Below, piece by piece: positions 18,447 through 27,201 of a DNA stretch of 64,000 bases (position 1 is its first letter; every line of letters begins with the position of its first letter). This DNA comes from Gammaproteobacteria bacterium (GTDB taxonomy: Bacteria > Pseudomonadota > Gammaproteobacteria > Competibacterales > Competibacteraceae): the NCBI GenBank assembly GCA_024235095.1, contig JACKNC010000001.1, positions 682,001 to 746,000 of the forward strand, given 5' to 3'. The notes under the pieces are model-generated. The model ran no database searches, was not told the DNA's origin, and saw only the letters and a program-made list of their open reading frames with translations. Made by a program: the position numbers and the translations under genes.

Positions 18447-19181
18447 TCAAACCTCCTTGAAGAATTGGCGAATCGCTGGAAGATGGCGGCGGCTCACCTC
18501 CAGCCGGTCAGGGATGTCGTGAAAAACCAGCGCTACGCTCCCATCAGCAGCTTTCTCCAACCCGGCAATATGGACTGCCACCGCCAACGCATTACGATGA
18601 ACCCGCACCACCCGCGCCCCCAGTTCCTGTTCCAGGTTTTTCAACGATTCCTCAATCAACGCCTCGCCGTGGCGGTAGCGCACCGTGACATACTTCTGAT
18701 CCGCCTGGAAATAAAACACGTCCGCCAACGGAATCAAATCCAGACGCTGCCCAATCCGAGCGCGAATATGCGCGCGACCGCTATCTATCGATTGGTCCGC
18801 CGCCAACCCGCTTAACTGCGCGCGATTGACGCGGCGGGCGCTGGTCAGCACCTGCTCCAGCCGTTCCAGCCGCACCGGTTTCAATAGATAAGCAATCGCC
18901 TGGGCATCGAAAGCTTCCAGCGCATAATCGCTGTATGCAGTCGTGAACACCACCGCAGGCGGCTGCTCCATTTCCGCCATCCGCCGTGCAGTTTCCAAAC
19001 CATTTAGCCCCGGCATCTGAATATCCAGCAGTACGACATCGGGATTAAGCCGTTGCGCTAGGCGCAGGGCATCAGCCCCGGCGCCCGCCTCGCCGCAACA
19101 CTCATGATCGGGCAGGCGATTCAGCAGTTCACGCAAGCGGGCGCGTGCCGGAAGTTCGTCATCAACGATCAAAATACGCAT
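18447..19181 (-). CDS. LytTR-family response regulator (AlgR-like)
   Basis: A 244-residue two-domain regulator. The receiver domain begins MRILIVDDELPARARLRELL and has the acceptor Asp in VVLLDIQMPGLNG; the C-terminal LytTR DNA-binding domain (about 140-240) contains YFQADQKYVTVRYRHGEAL and RVHRNALAV. It follows the LytS/AlgZ-type kinase gene by 65 bases on the same strand, forming a standard pair. AlgR homologues control envelope and surface functions in pseudomonads; the targets here are unknown. Confidence 0.92.
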   Translation of the reverse strand: MRILIVDDELPARARLRELLNRLPDHECCGEAGAGADALRLAQRLNPDVVLLDIQMPGLNGLETARRMAEMEQPPAVVFTTAYSDYALEAFDAQAIAYLLKPVRLERLEQVLTSARRVNRAQLSGLAADQSIDSGRAHIRARIGQRLDLIPLADVFYFQADQKYVTVRYRHGEALIEESLKNLEQELGARVVRVHRNALAVAVHIAGLEKAADGSVALVFHDIPDRLEVSRRHLPAIRQFFKEV

Positions 19182-19246
19182 GACGGACAGATAACCTATT
19201 ATATAAATTATTCTTTAATTCAATGAATCACTCGCCGTTACTTCCC

Positions 19247-20314
19247 TCATTCCCGCAACGGAATCGTGAACGTGACCTGGTAGCAACCAGCCGATTTAAC
19301 AATCTCCAGGGGAGGGGAGCGGGGATAGGCCAAACTCAACCGCTGGCGAATGTTGTCCTGAGCAATACGCTGACCCGATTCGCCATCGACGACCGGACAA
19401 GGATTAGTCAGAGTAAAACATAACCGTTCGGAATGCTTGTCGATGCACAGCGTCAGCGTGCCCCCTTTCGGTAATCGTTGTAAACCATGCCGAATAGCGT
19501 TTTCAACCAACGGCTGCAACACCAGTGGCGGCAAGGGGGTATCGAGAGGCAAATCCTCGGCCAGTCGCCAGTCCACTCTCAGTCGATCCCCCATGCGCAA
19601 GTGTTCAATAGCCAGATAACGGCGCGTCAATTCCAATTCTTCAGCCAGGGAAATCGAACTGCGATTGGTCAGCGCCGAACGCAACAAATCCGCCAGGTCC
19701 AATACCGCCTGTTCAGCCTGAGCAGGTTGACCGGGAATCAGGCTGGCAATGGTATTAAGCGTGTTAAACAGGAAATGAGGATGAATACGGGCCTGCAAAG
19801 CGCGCAAACGAGCGTGGGATTCAGCTTTGATCTGCCATTGCCACTGGTGGCGGATATAGAAATAGCGCAAGGCGATCAGGGTGATAATACCGGAAATCGC
19901 CAAGTTACGAGCAATGAAAGTGAGCGGAGGAACACCCAATTCTGGTGATGGGGCCAGAAATCCGCCGCCAATAAGTGAGAAACTCAGGGTGACCAGTTGC
20001 GTAAGACCCAGTACCGTTAAAGTCGTTGCAGCGGGTCCCATCCGCGCCAGCCAGCGCTTGCACAGACAGAGAACTGCAGCAGCGCCCAGCACCACCCATT
20101 GTACGAACAGGGAAATCAGCGCTAGACGATTCCAGAAGTCACCCAACCGGTCAGCTTCGCTCAGCGCCAACACCAGCGCAAACAACTCGGCCAGTAAAAT
20201 AGTCAGGAAAACCGTCAGGTTAGCGCAGAAGTTAGGTAGAAATCCCGGATTTTGCAAGCGTTCACTCCTCTCTCCCGCAAGCAGACGAAGGTTGAGTGCG
20301 CGCCTTACCCTCAA
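19247..20314 (-). CDS. LytS/AlgZ-type sensor histidine kinase
   Basis: A kinase of the His_kinase type paired with the LytTR regulator downstream. Four hydrophobic helices fill about residues 30-160; the phosphoacceptor region reads RIHPHFLFNTLNTIASLIPG, and the ATPase domain has PPLVLQPLVENAIRHGL. The 355-residue form starts at a TTG whose first bases overlap the gyrB stop (TTGA). The AlgZ-like homology begins only around LQNPGFLPNFCANL, where another TTG lies at about 20257, so the true start may be there. If the overlap start is used the kinase would be translationally coupled to gyrB. Confidence 0.85.
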   Translation of the reverse strand: MRVRRALNLRLLAGERSERLQNPGFLPNFCANLTVFLTILLAELFALVLALSEADRLGDFWNRLALISLFVQWVVLGAAAVLCLCKRWLARMGPAATTLTVLGLTQLVTLSFSLIGGGFLAPSPELGVPPLTFIARNLAISGIITLIALRYFYIRHQWQWQIKAESHARLRALQARIHPHFLFNTLNTIASLIPGQPAQAEQAVLDLADLLRSALTNRSSISLAEELELTRRYLAIEHLRMGDRLRVDWRLAEDLPLDTPLPPLVLQPLVENAIRHGLQRLPKGGTLTLCIDKHSERLCFTLTNPCPVVDGESGQRIAQDNIRQRLSLAYPRSPPLEIVKSAGCYQVTFTIPLRE

Positions 20315-22728
20315 ATATCCAGATTCAATGCATCCAGAGCGTTCTGTTCAATAAAATCCCGGCGTGGCTCCACCTGATCGCCCATCAAGGTCGTGAATAC
20401 TTCATCCGCAGCCACGGCATCTTCGATCCGCACCTGCAACAGGCGGCGGGTTTCCGGATTCATGGTGGTTTCCCAAAGTTGATCCGGGTTCATTTCCCCC
20501 AGGCCCTTGTAGCGTTGAATATGCTGTCCCCGCTTGGCTTCATCGAGCAGCCAGTCCATAACCGCGCGGAAGTGATTGACCGGTTGCGCCCGCTCGCCGC
20601 GCCGCACCTCGGTGCCTTCCTGTTCAAAAAAGCCTGCTAATCCAGCGCCGAACTGCGTCAAAGCGGCGTACTCCGGGGAAGCGAAGAACTCTGCCGTTAA
20701 CCGAACTTGCCGAATCATGCTATGTGCGCGACGAATAATGATGATGCTGTAATCACTGCCATTTTCATGGGGTTCAACCACTGCTTCATAGGTCGAACGC
20801 GCATCTTGTCCATCGTTAAGCCGCTTGATCAGGCGCGCGGCCCATACGCTGAGACCGGATTCGTCATGCAATTCGCCAGTGCTCAACAGTGGTTGATAGA
20901 TGAGCTGCTCCAATAAAGCGGCGTCATAACGGCGGGATAAGCGCTGAATCATTGCTATGACAGTCATATAATCTCGCGCCCTTTCTTCCAGCGCTGCACT
21001 GCTCAGGGGAGCGATTTCACCATTTTTCGCCACCAGCATGGCTCCTTCGAGCGCAGTCTGGAGCAGATAGGCGGACAACTCGGCGTCATCCTTGACATAT
21101 TGCTCTTGCTTGCTCTTTTTGACTTTGTACAACGGCGGCTGCGCAATATAAACATGACCGCGCTCGATCAATTCCGCCATTTGCCGATAGAAAAATGTCA
21201 GTAAAAGGGTGCGAATATGTGATCCATCAACATCTGCATCGGTCATGACAATCACGCGATGATAGCGCACCTTGTCGGGATTAAACTCCTCCCGTCCGAT
21301 TCCGCAACCGAGAGCGGTAATCAGCGTCCCGACCTCAACAGACGCCAGCATCTTGTCAAAACGGGCTTTTTCCACATTCAAAATCTTGCCCTTGAGCGGC
21401 AGGATCGCTTGAAAGCGCCGGTCGCGGCCCTGCTTGGCCGAGCCGCCGGCGGAATCGCCCTCGACCAGAAACAGTTCCGACAATGCCGGGTCCTTCTCCT
21501 GACAATCCGCCAGCTTGCCCGGCAGTCCAGCGATATCCAGAGCGCCCTTGCGCCGGGTCATTTCACGGGCGCGCCGCGCTGCCTCGCGGGCGCGGGCCGC
21601 ATCAACAATTTTACTAGTGATTGCCTTGGCTTCTCCAGGATTCTCCAGCAAATATTCCTGCAACTTTTCCGAAACCACCGATTCGACTGCTGGCCTGACT
21701 TCGGAAGACACCAGCTTATCCTTGGTTTGCGAGGAGAACTTTGGATCGTGCAGTTTCACCGACAACACCGCGGTCAAGCCTTCGCGGGCATCATCGCCGC
21801 TGGTCTCCACTTTAGCCTTCTTCAGAATCCCTTCCGCCTCCATGTACTGATTCAGCGTACGGGTCAATGCGCCGCGCAGACCTGCTAAATGAGCGCCGCC
21901 ATCGCGTTGCGGAATATTATTGGTGAAGCAGAATACATTTTCCTGATAGGAATCATTCCATTGCATCGCCAGCTCAACCCGGATATCGTCACGGGCCGCA
22001 TCCAGATAGAACACCTGTTCATGTAGCGGCGTCTTGTTGCGGTTTAGATGTTCGACGAATGCCTTGATTCCGCCCTGATATTCAAAACAGTCTTCCTTGC
22101 TGGTCCGTTCGTCGTGGAGGCGGATACGCACTCCGGAATTCAGAAATGACAATTCGCGCAAGCGCTTGGCCAAGACGTCGTAATGAAAATCGATGTGGGT
22201 AAAGACGGCTGAACTGGGTTTGAAGTGAATTTCGGTGCCGGTCGAATCGGTTTCGCCGGTCACCCGCAACGGTGCCTGTGGATCGCCGAGCCGGTATTCT
22301 TGTTGGTGTAATTTGCCATCACGGCGGATAGTTAACCGCAGAGACTCAGACAGCGCATTGACCACCGATACGCCTACACCGTGCAGACCGCCGGAAACCT
22401 TATAGGATTTGTCATCGAACTTGCCGCCGGCGTGCAGCACGGTCATGATGACTTCAGCAGCGGAACGGCCTTTGGAATGCTCGTCCGTGGGAATGCCGCG
22501 GCCATTGTCGGTGACCGTGATGGATTCGTCAGCGTGAATGATCACATTGATTTCCGAGCAGTAACCCGCCAGCGCTTCGTCGATGGAGTTATCCACTACC
22601 TCGAACACCATGTGATGCAGGCCGGTGCCGTCATCCGTGTCGCCAATATACATGCCCGGCCGCTTGCGCACGGCGTCCAGTCCTTCCAGGACCGTGATGC
22701 TCGACGAGGTGTAAGACGAATCATTCAT
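20311..22728 (-). CDS. gyrB: DNA gyrase subunit B
   Basis: ATPase and TOPRIM subunit of DNA gyrase, which introduces negative supercoils. The 805-residue length matches the gammaproteobacterial form with the extra insert in the C-terminal half. The GHKL ATPase has EVVDNSIDEALAG, TDNGRGIP and SGGLHGVGVSVVNALS; the TOPRIM domain has FLVEGDSAGGSAKQGRDR and MTDADVDGSHIRTLLLTFFYR. The usual neighbours dnaA, dnaN and recF are absent; upstream lies a decayed IS4-type transposase whose remains begin about 70 bases from the start codon. Confidence 0.98.
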   Translation of the reverse strand: MNDSSYTSSSITVLEGLDAVRKRPGMYIGDTDDGTGLHHMVFEVVDNSIDEALAGYCSEINVIIHADESITVTDNGRGIPTDEHSKGRSAAEVIMTVLHAGGKFDDKSYKVSGGLHGVGVSVVNALSESLRLTIRRDGKLHQQEYRLGDPQAPLRVTGETDSTGTEIHFKPSSAVFTHIDFHYDVLAKRLRELSFLNSGVRIRLHDERTSKEDCFEYQGGIKAFVEHLNRNKTPLHEQVFYLDAARDDIRVELAMQWNDSYQENVFCFTNNIPQRDGGAHLAGLRGALTRTLNQYMEAEGILKKAKVETSGDDAREGLTAVLSVKLHDPKFSSQTKDKLVSSEVRPAVESVVSEKLQEYLLENPGEAKAITSKIVDAARAREAARRAREMTRRKGALDIAGLPGKLADCQEKDPALSELFLVEGDSAGGSAKQGRDRRFQAILPLKGKILNVEKARFDKMLASVEVGTLITALGCGIGREEFNPDKVRYHRVIVMTDADVDGSHIRTLLLTFFYRQMAELIERGHVYIAQPPLYKVKKSKQEQYVKDDAELSAYLLQTALEGAMLVAKNGEIAPLSSAALEERARDYMTVIAMIQRLSRRYDAALLEQLIYQPLLSTGELHDESGLSVWAARLIKRLNDGQDARSTYEAVVEPHENGSDYSIIIIRRAHSMIRQVRLTAEFFASPEYAALTQFGAGLAGFFEQEGTEVRRGERAQPVNHFRAVMDWLLDEAKRGQHIQRYKGLGEMNPDQLWETTMNPETRRLLQVRIEDAVAADEVFTTLMGDQVEPRRDFIEQNALDALNLDI

Positions 22729-22789
22729 AATGCCAGATTTCCTGAGTCCGTGAAGGGTAAAGATTATATCACTTCCCGAACTTCAGCAG

Positions 22790-23545
22790 TGTCGCCAAGC
22801 ATCAAGTCCCTCACCACCTATCAGTTCTCGTTGGCGTGGACCGTGGAAGCCGGCCCGGCGGATGTCGGTTTTGCGGCACAGCACACCCTTCTGGAGCGGG
22901 TGTGTGCCTGGCTTCCCGCAGGGGTCGAGGTCTTGTTCTGCGCGGATCGTTTTTATCCCTCGGTTGACTTATTGCGGTGGCTGGATGCGCAACCGGGCTG
23001 GCATTATCGGTTACGGTTAAAAGGGAATCTGATCGTCGATCCTGGATTTGGGGACATCACGACGACGGGCGCGTTGGCTCAGGGCCATTCGGAACGCTAT
23101 TTATCCCATGTATGGCTCTTTCGGGAGGGTGTGCCGACGAACCTGGCTATTTGGCAGGAACTGGGGCATCCGGAACCGTGGATCATCGCCATGAAGGACC
23201 CGCCGAATCGCACAACCGTCCAGGATTACGCCAGTCGGTGGGGGATTGAGCCGCTGTTCTCCGATTTCAAAAATCGCGGTTTTCAATGAGAAGACACGCA
23301 GTTACAGGCCGCAGATCGGCTCGACCGGTTGCTGCTGATCATGACGCTGGCCCTGCATGGGTGTGTCCGGGTCGGCCAAGACGATGCGCGCGATCATCCC
23401 ACGCCGTTGGAAAAAAACGCACGCGCAAACCGATCCCGAGCATTGGACCTTTCGAAAACTCGCCCGGAGCGCCGTTTCCTGGTTCACGCGCGGTCTGCGG
23501 GTGCTGGAAAGGCGACTTCGGATGGAACTCCCCTTACCTCCTTAT
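22790..23545 (+). pseudogene. IS4-type transposase remnant (nonsense and frameshift)
   Basis: The C-terminal two thirds of a DDE_Tnp_1-type transposase. The second catalytic Asp is seen in LFCADRFYPS, and the YREK-like signature in YASRWGIEPLFSDFKNRGF. A TGA at 23287-23289 interrupts the frame just where the conserved LE should follow; the frame continues (EDTQLQAADRLDRLLLIMTLALHG) to about 23405, where a shift moves the homology to another frame (TFRKLARSAVSWFTRGLRVLERRL). The N-terminal part with the first catalytic Asp is missing. It lies directly upstream of gyrB. Confidence 0.8.
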
Positions 23546-23573
23546 CTACCCGATTTGCCCCATGATGAGGAAC

Positions 23574-23692
23574 TGATAGGTGGTAAGGTGATTGAAGGGA
23601 TTAATAACTCGATTAAAGTAGTGAAATGCGTGGGTTACGGTTTTCGCAATTTTGCCAACTTTAAACAGCGAGTCCTGATCAGCTTCGCCTAG
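23574..23692 (+). pseudogene. ISL3-like transposase C-terminal fragment
   Basis: About 40 codons (EGINNSIKVVKCVGYGFRNF and onward) resemble the extreme C-terminus of ISL3-family transposases (typically EGLNNKIKxxKRRAYGFRN). They follow directly on the IS4-type remnant, in the same frame as its last part, so two different dead elements are fused here. Too short for certainty. Confidence 0.55.
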
Positions 23693-24028
23693 CTCCACAA
23701 GAACCTTCGAAGAGCCAATTTTAATTCCCAGGTTCATATTGATACCTCCGAATCAATTTGAGCCGGGTGATCGAACCAATCTGGTCCGCTGCTTATCGCA
23801 ACTCACTTTGGATTTTCACTAAAGCGCAGACCATTTCTTAGTGCTCACAGGACTTTTGACCGAAATGGTCTTTGCCTTGCAATAAAATTGCTTCGCAAGC
23901 GGTACAGTGGCGATATCCGATGGCTAAACACAAACATAAAGTCGCCTTCCGCTAAAAAACCGCTGCCTCCAACAGCGAATAGCAAGCCATTCATTAACGT
24001 CTCTAATGTTTGCGCGAGGACGAAGTCA
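23693..24028. other. Gene-free stretch before the EEP/PPC gene
   Basis: About 335 bases of lower GC with no gene I can support. It includes remains of the decayed elements upstream and, at its end, GAGGA before the next start. No clear promoter or terminator was identified. Confidence 0.5.
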
Positions 24029-26257
24029 ATGAAATTCAGAACTTTCCAGTGGCTCTCGATGAGCTTGGGATTATGGTGGGGTTTGCTGGTCGGGCCAGTC
24101 TGGGCGGACGAGTTGCCGCTACGCATCCTGTTGGCCAACGATTCAGCCGCTGACTACGCTGGCGACCAACCCGCAGTGGCGCTCTTTCAAAATCTTGCTG
24201 TCGGAGATAACAGCGAGGCGGCGATCAAGAATTGGGTAAAAACCACCTTCGGCGCTGAATTCTCCCATGTGTATGACGCCAAATCTCCCCTTCCCAGCGG
24301 CGTGATCAGCCGCTTCAGCATCGCCAAATACGGCGTCTGGAATCGTCTGGAAACAAAAGAAGGCGACGGTCGTTCACTCTATGCTTTGATTGATCTACCC
24401 GGCAAAAGGAACTTGTGGGTGATCAATACCCACTTCTCCCCGGAACCTAAACAGCGCCTGGCGCAAGCCAATGATCTCCTGGAACATATTATTGCTGAGA
24501 CCTCTCAGGATGACTACCTGGTGGTGGGCGGTCAGTTAAATATCACCGATGCCGACGATCCCGCCCTGGAAGTCCTCCAGACCGTGCTGCAAGTGGAAGG
24601 CCCGTTGCTGATCAAACAGGAAGATGGCGATGTCTACGACTGGTTACTGACCGATGCCGACTTAGCGTCATACCGCTTTGCACAGGCCCAATACGCCCAG
24701 AACAAGAGCCGGAAGTTGCAGAAGGCGCTCGATCTCGAAAGAATTCGACGCGAGTTGTATCGGTTGATCAAGGACTACCGGATCGACCTCTCCGGCTATT
24801 TTCAACCGCCGCCGCCAGTCACGCTGGATAATGCAGTCACGGTCGAAGGCGCAGTCTCGCCACAGCTTCTACGCAACCACCGCGAGTATCGGTTTACGCC
24901 GACGGGGCCGCCGGCTCTGCGCAGTCTGCATATTGAGATGGAAAGCGCTGGTCCTGGCGACGCCGATTTGCAGCTGGCCTATTGGTCGAACCAGCACAAC
25001 CAATGGGTCTTCTACGCCAACCAGGCCACGCCCGGCACCAGCAATGAAAGCGTAACGATCACCAATGGCAGTCTGCTGAACCGCGAGTGGCGGATTCTCG
25101 TGGAGTACAGCGGCGGTTCGTCGGCTCCTTATCGATTGCGCGCCTTTTCGGTGTACGACCTACAAGCCTTGCATGGCCTTCTCCATCCTTCCGGGCCAAC
25201 CGGCATCGCGCCGCCGGGACCGGTCGCCAGCGCGCCTTGGCAGAACGTTCAACCGGGCGGCTGGCAATTCTATGCCCTCGATGTACCGGCGAACGCCGCC
25301 GACTTGTTGCTGGAAGTGACGCGCACCGGCGGCGGCGAAGCCCATGTGTATGTCCAGAAGGATGCGCCACCCTGGTTCAATAACGCGCTGATCCAGTTGC
25401 AGAATAGCAATATTGTACACACGCTGTCCCTCAACAGCGCCAGCACCCCTCCGTTGAGCGCAGGGACCTGGTACTTTGGAGTACATACTCCTGGCCCCCA
25501 GGACGCTGACTTTGATCTGAATACGACGCTATCCTGCTGCGCCGGTCCGCCGCCGGTGATGGGCAGCGACATTCCGCTCGCCAATGGCGTACCGCAAACC
25601 GGATCGGTCTGGTTTGGGGACTGGCAGTATTACACCCTCACGCTGCCGACGAACGCCACCCACCTGGAAATAACGCTTACCGGTAATGGACCCGGCGACG
25701 CCGACCTCTATTATGGCGGCAGCCAGCCGCCTGCCCTGGGAGTCACTACGACCAACAGCCGGCGACGCGGCCATTCTCAGGAGTATCTTGCTTACAGCAT
25801 CGGCTCGCCGTGGGGGCCGCTCCCCGGCCCCTGGCCTCAGTCCGTGTATATCGGCGTCTATGGATACAGCGCCGCCGCCTATGCAGTGACCGCTACCTGG
25901 TCCGACCCGGTTACCACACAAACGCTACCGGGCGGCGGACAGGTGTTTTCCATGCAAAACTTCTACGTGTATGACCCCGATCCTTTGGTCTTCGCCATAC
26001 AGGTTCCGGCGGGCGCTCTTTATCGCGATCTACGCATCGCTGTGCAAACGCCTGATGATGTCGTGCTTTACGTGCGGCGGGACAACGCGCCCGACAAACT
26101 CAATTTCGATTTCAGCGCCGGCGTGGCCAATGGTCCCGAGATCATCGTTACCCCCGCCGCCACGCCGGCGTTAACCGCTGGGACGTGGTGGTTTGCGGTG
26201 TACAGCAATAATGGGCGCAGCGATATCACGGAAATTCGCGCCGAGTTACGTCCGTAA
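24029..26257 (+). CDS. Secreted protein: degenerate EEP-like domain plus PPC-type beta domains
   Basis: A 742-residue exported protein. A signal peptide (LSMSLGLWWGLLVGPVWADE) is followed by a domain resembling the endonuclease/exonuclease/phosphatase fold: WVINTHFSPEPKQRLAQAN and YLVVGGQLNITDADD match the family's T-H-L and GDFN regions, but the catalytic Asp of GDFN is replaced (GGQLN), so hydrolase activity is doubtful. From about residue 265 there are four beta-sandwich segments of bacterial pre-peptidase C-terminal (PPC) type (L.LEVTRTGGGEAHVYVQ, LEITLTGNGPGDADLYY and so on). The ATG at 24029 has GAGGA upstream and is preferred to upstream in-frame starts, since the signal peptide then lies at the N-terminus. 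Confidence 0.75.
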   Translation: MKFRTFQWLSMSLGLWWGLLVGPVWADELPLRILLANDSAADYAGDQPAVALFQNLAVGDNSEAAIKNWVKTTFGAEFSHVYDAKSPLPSGVISRFSIAKYGVWNRLETKEGDGRSLYALIDLPGKRNLWVINTHFSPEPKQRLAQANDLLEHIIAETSQDDYLVVGGQLNITDADDPALEVLQTVLQVEGPLLIKQEDGDVYDWLLTDADLASYRFAQAQYAQNKSRKLQKALDLERIRRELYRLIKDYRIDLSGYFQPPPPVTLDNAVTVEGAVSPQLLRNHREYRFTPTGPPALRSLHIEMESAGPGDADLQLAYWSNQHNQWVFYANQATPGTSNESVTITNGSLLNREWRILVEYSGGSSAPYRLRAFSVYDLQALHGLLHPSGPTGIAPPGPVASAPWQNVQPGGWQFYALDVPANAADLLLEVTRTGGGEAHVYVQKDAPPWFNNALIQLQNSNIVHTLSLNSASTPPLSAGTWYFGVHTPGPQDADFDLNTTLSCCAGPPPVMGSDIPLANGVPQTGSVWFGDWQYYTLTLPTNATHLEITLTGNGPGDADLYYGGSQPPALGVTTTNSRRRGHSQEYLAYSIGSPWGPLPGPWPQSVYIGVYGYSAAAYAVTATWSDPVTTQTLPGGGQVFSMQNFYVYDPDPLVFAIQVPAGALYRDLRIAVQTPDDVVLYVRRDNAPDKLNFDFSAGVANGPEIIVTPAATPALTAGTWWFAVYSNNGRSDITEIRAELRP

Positions 26258-26279
26258 TGCTCTCCATCTATTGACAACC

Positions 26280-26299
26280 AGGTCCGAGCGATCGGACCT
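26280..26299 (+). promoter_or_regulatory. Hairpin with GCGA tetraloop between two genes
   Basis: A perfect 8-bp stem (AGGTCCGA / TCGGACCT) with a GNRA-type loop GCGA lies directly before the ribosome binding site of the next gene. There is no T run, so it may stabilise or attenuate the message rather than terminate it. Confidence 0.55.
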
Positions 26300-26312
26300 T
26301 CAGGAGATTCTC

Positions 26313-26990
26313 ATGAAGCTTTTCGGCCACGAAGCGCTGAGCAGGGAGGCGCTCGCTCAATTCATCGAGGGCCTACCCCCCAATCTCAAATTTCTCGGTC
26401 CTTTACTGACTGAATATACGGTTCATCATGCGCTTAATCGTGATGTGCTCGACGTGATCACCGCCGGGCATTGGCGTTCGGGCGGACAAAAACACCACTT
26501 TATGCGAGCTGATGGTCAAAGCGAGCGACAGGCCTACGAATTGGGCAAGCGGTGGGTTGCCAGCAACGGCAAAGAAGCCGCCGTCAGCTTGCGTAAACTG
26601 TTTAAGGCCGGCTCAACCCGAAACTTTAATCAGAACTTCGTCGCTGGACCGCTGGGGTATGCTTTTCATGCGCTTCAGGATTCGTATGCTCCAGCCCATG
26701 TGACCCGCACGAAGAGAGGGATGGATTTCATAATCACCCGCATTCATGTCTATGATGAAAAGAATAAGACGGCGCATGGTTCATGGCCAGGCCATGACGC
26801 CCTGGATCAAAAAGCGTCGGTCAACTGGCGAAACCCTTTAGGCCAGGAGGCGGTAGCCGCTTGTCGCGAGCTGGCCAAGATCGTGGTCGTCTCGGCGCTG
26901 GAAAAGACCGATACCGGTTTTGAACGACGCTGGACAAGTCTTTGGCAGACCTTTGTTTCGGTTTTTCTGCTGGAACGACTCAGTGTATAG
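26313..26990 (+). CDS. Phospholipase C/P1 nuclease-like helical protein
   Basis: A 225-residue, largely helical protein without a clear signal peptide. The central segment LGYAFHALQDSYAPAHVTRT resembles the metal-binding helix of zinc-dependent phospholipase C and S1/P1 nucleases (H...D...AH), and further His residues occur at YTVHHALN, KHHF and HVYDEKNKTAHGSWPGHDA. It starts at an ATG with AGGAG 7 bases upstream; a longer frame upstream overlaps the preceding gene and is rejected. It may be co-transcribed with the secreted EEP/PPC protein. The family call is tentative because it rests on one motif. Confidence 0.55.
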   Translation: MKLFGHEALSREALAQFIEGLPPNLKFLGPLLTEYTVHHALNRDVLDVITAGHWRSGGQKHHFMRADGQSERQAYELGKRWVASNGKEAAVSLRKLFKAGSTRNFNQNFVAGPLGYAFHALQDSYAPAHVTRTKRGMDFIITRIHVYDEKNKTAHGSWPGHDALDQKASVNWRNPLGQEAVAACRELAKIVVVSALEKTDTGFERRWTSLWQTFVSVFLLERLSV

Positions 26991-27135
26991 CCGCTCATGT
27001 CAGTTGTGGAAACCATTGCCATTAACAGTTATGAGGTGAAGACCTTGCTCCCGACGATGAAAGGTATAATCTAAAATACTATCCATCTTCAGTCTTAAAC
27101 CACTGTCCGATTTTCGGGATCCACTATAGTTAGCC

Positions 27136-27179
27136 GCTTCATCCAGTGTGATCCGATGATCGCTGTTACTGGATGAAGC
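27136..27179. repeat. Perfect 12-bp inverted repeat between convergent genes
   Basis: GCTTCATCCAGT and its complement are separated by 20 bases, in the gap between the phospholipase-like gene and the DUF4214 gene that converge here. It could serve as a bidirectional transcription end, though T runs are weak. Confidence 0.55.
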
Positions 27180-27201
27180 TTTGAATGGCTACAGAACGGT
27201 A

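Noticed and set aside
22381..22789. Long plus-strand frame across the 5' part of gyrB continuing into the transposase remnant
   Set aside because: The first part is antisense to gyrB; only the part after about 22790 has transposase homology.
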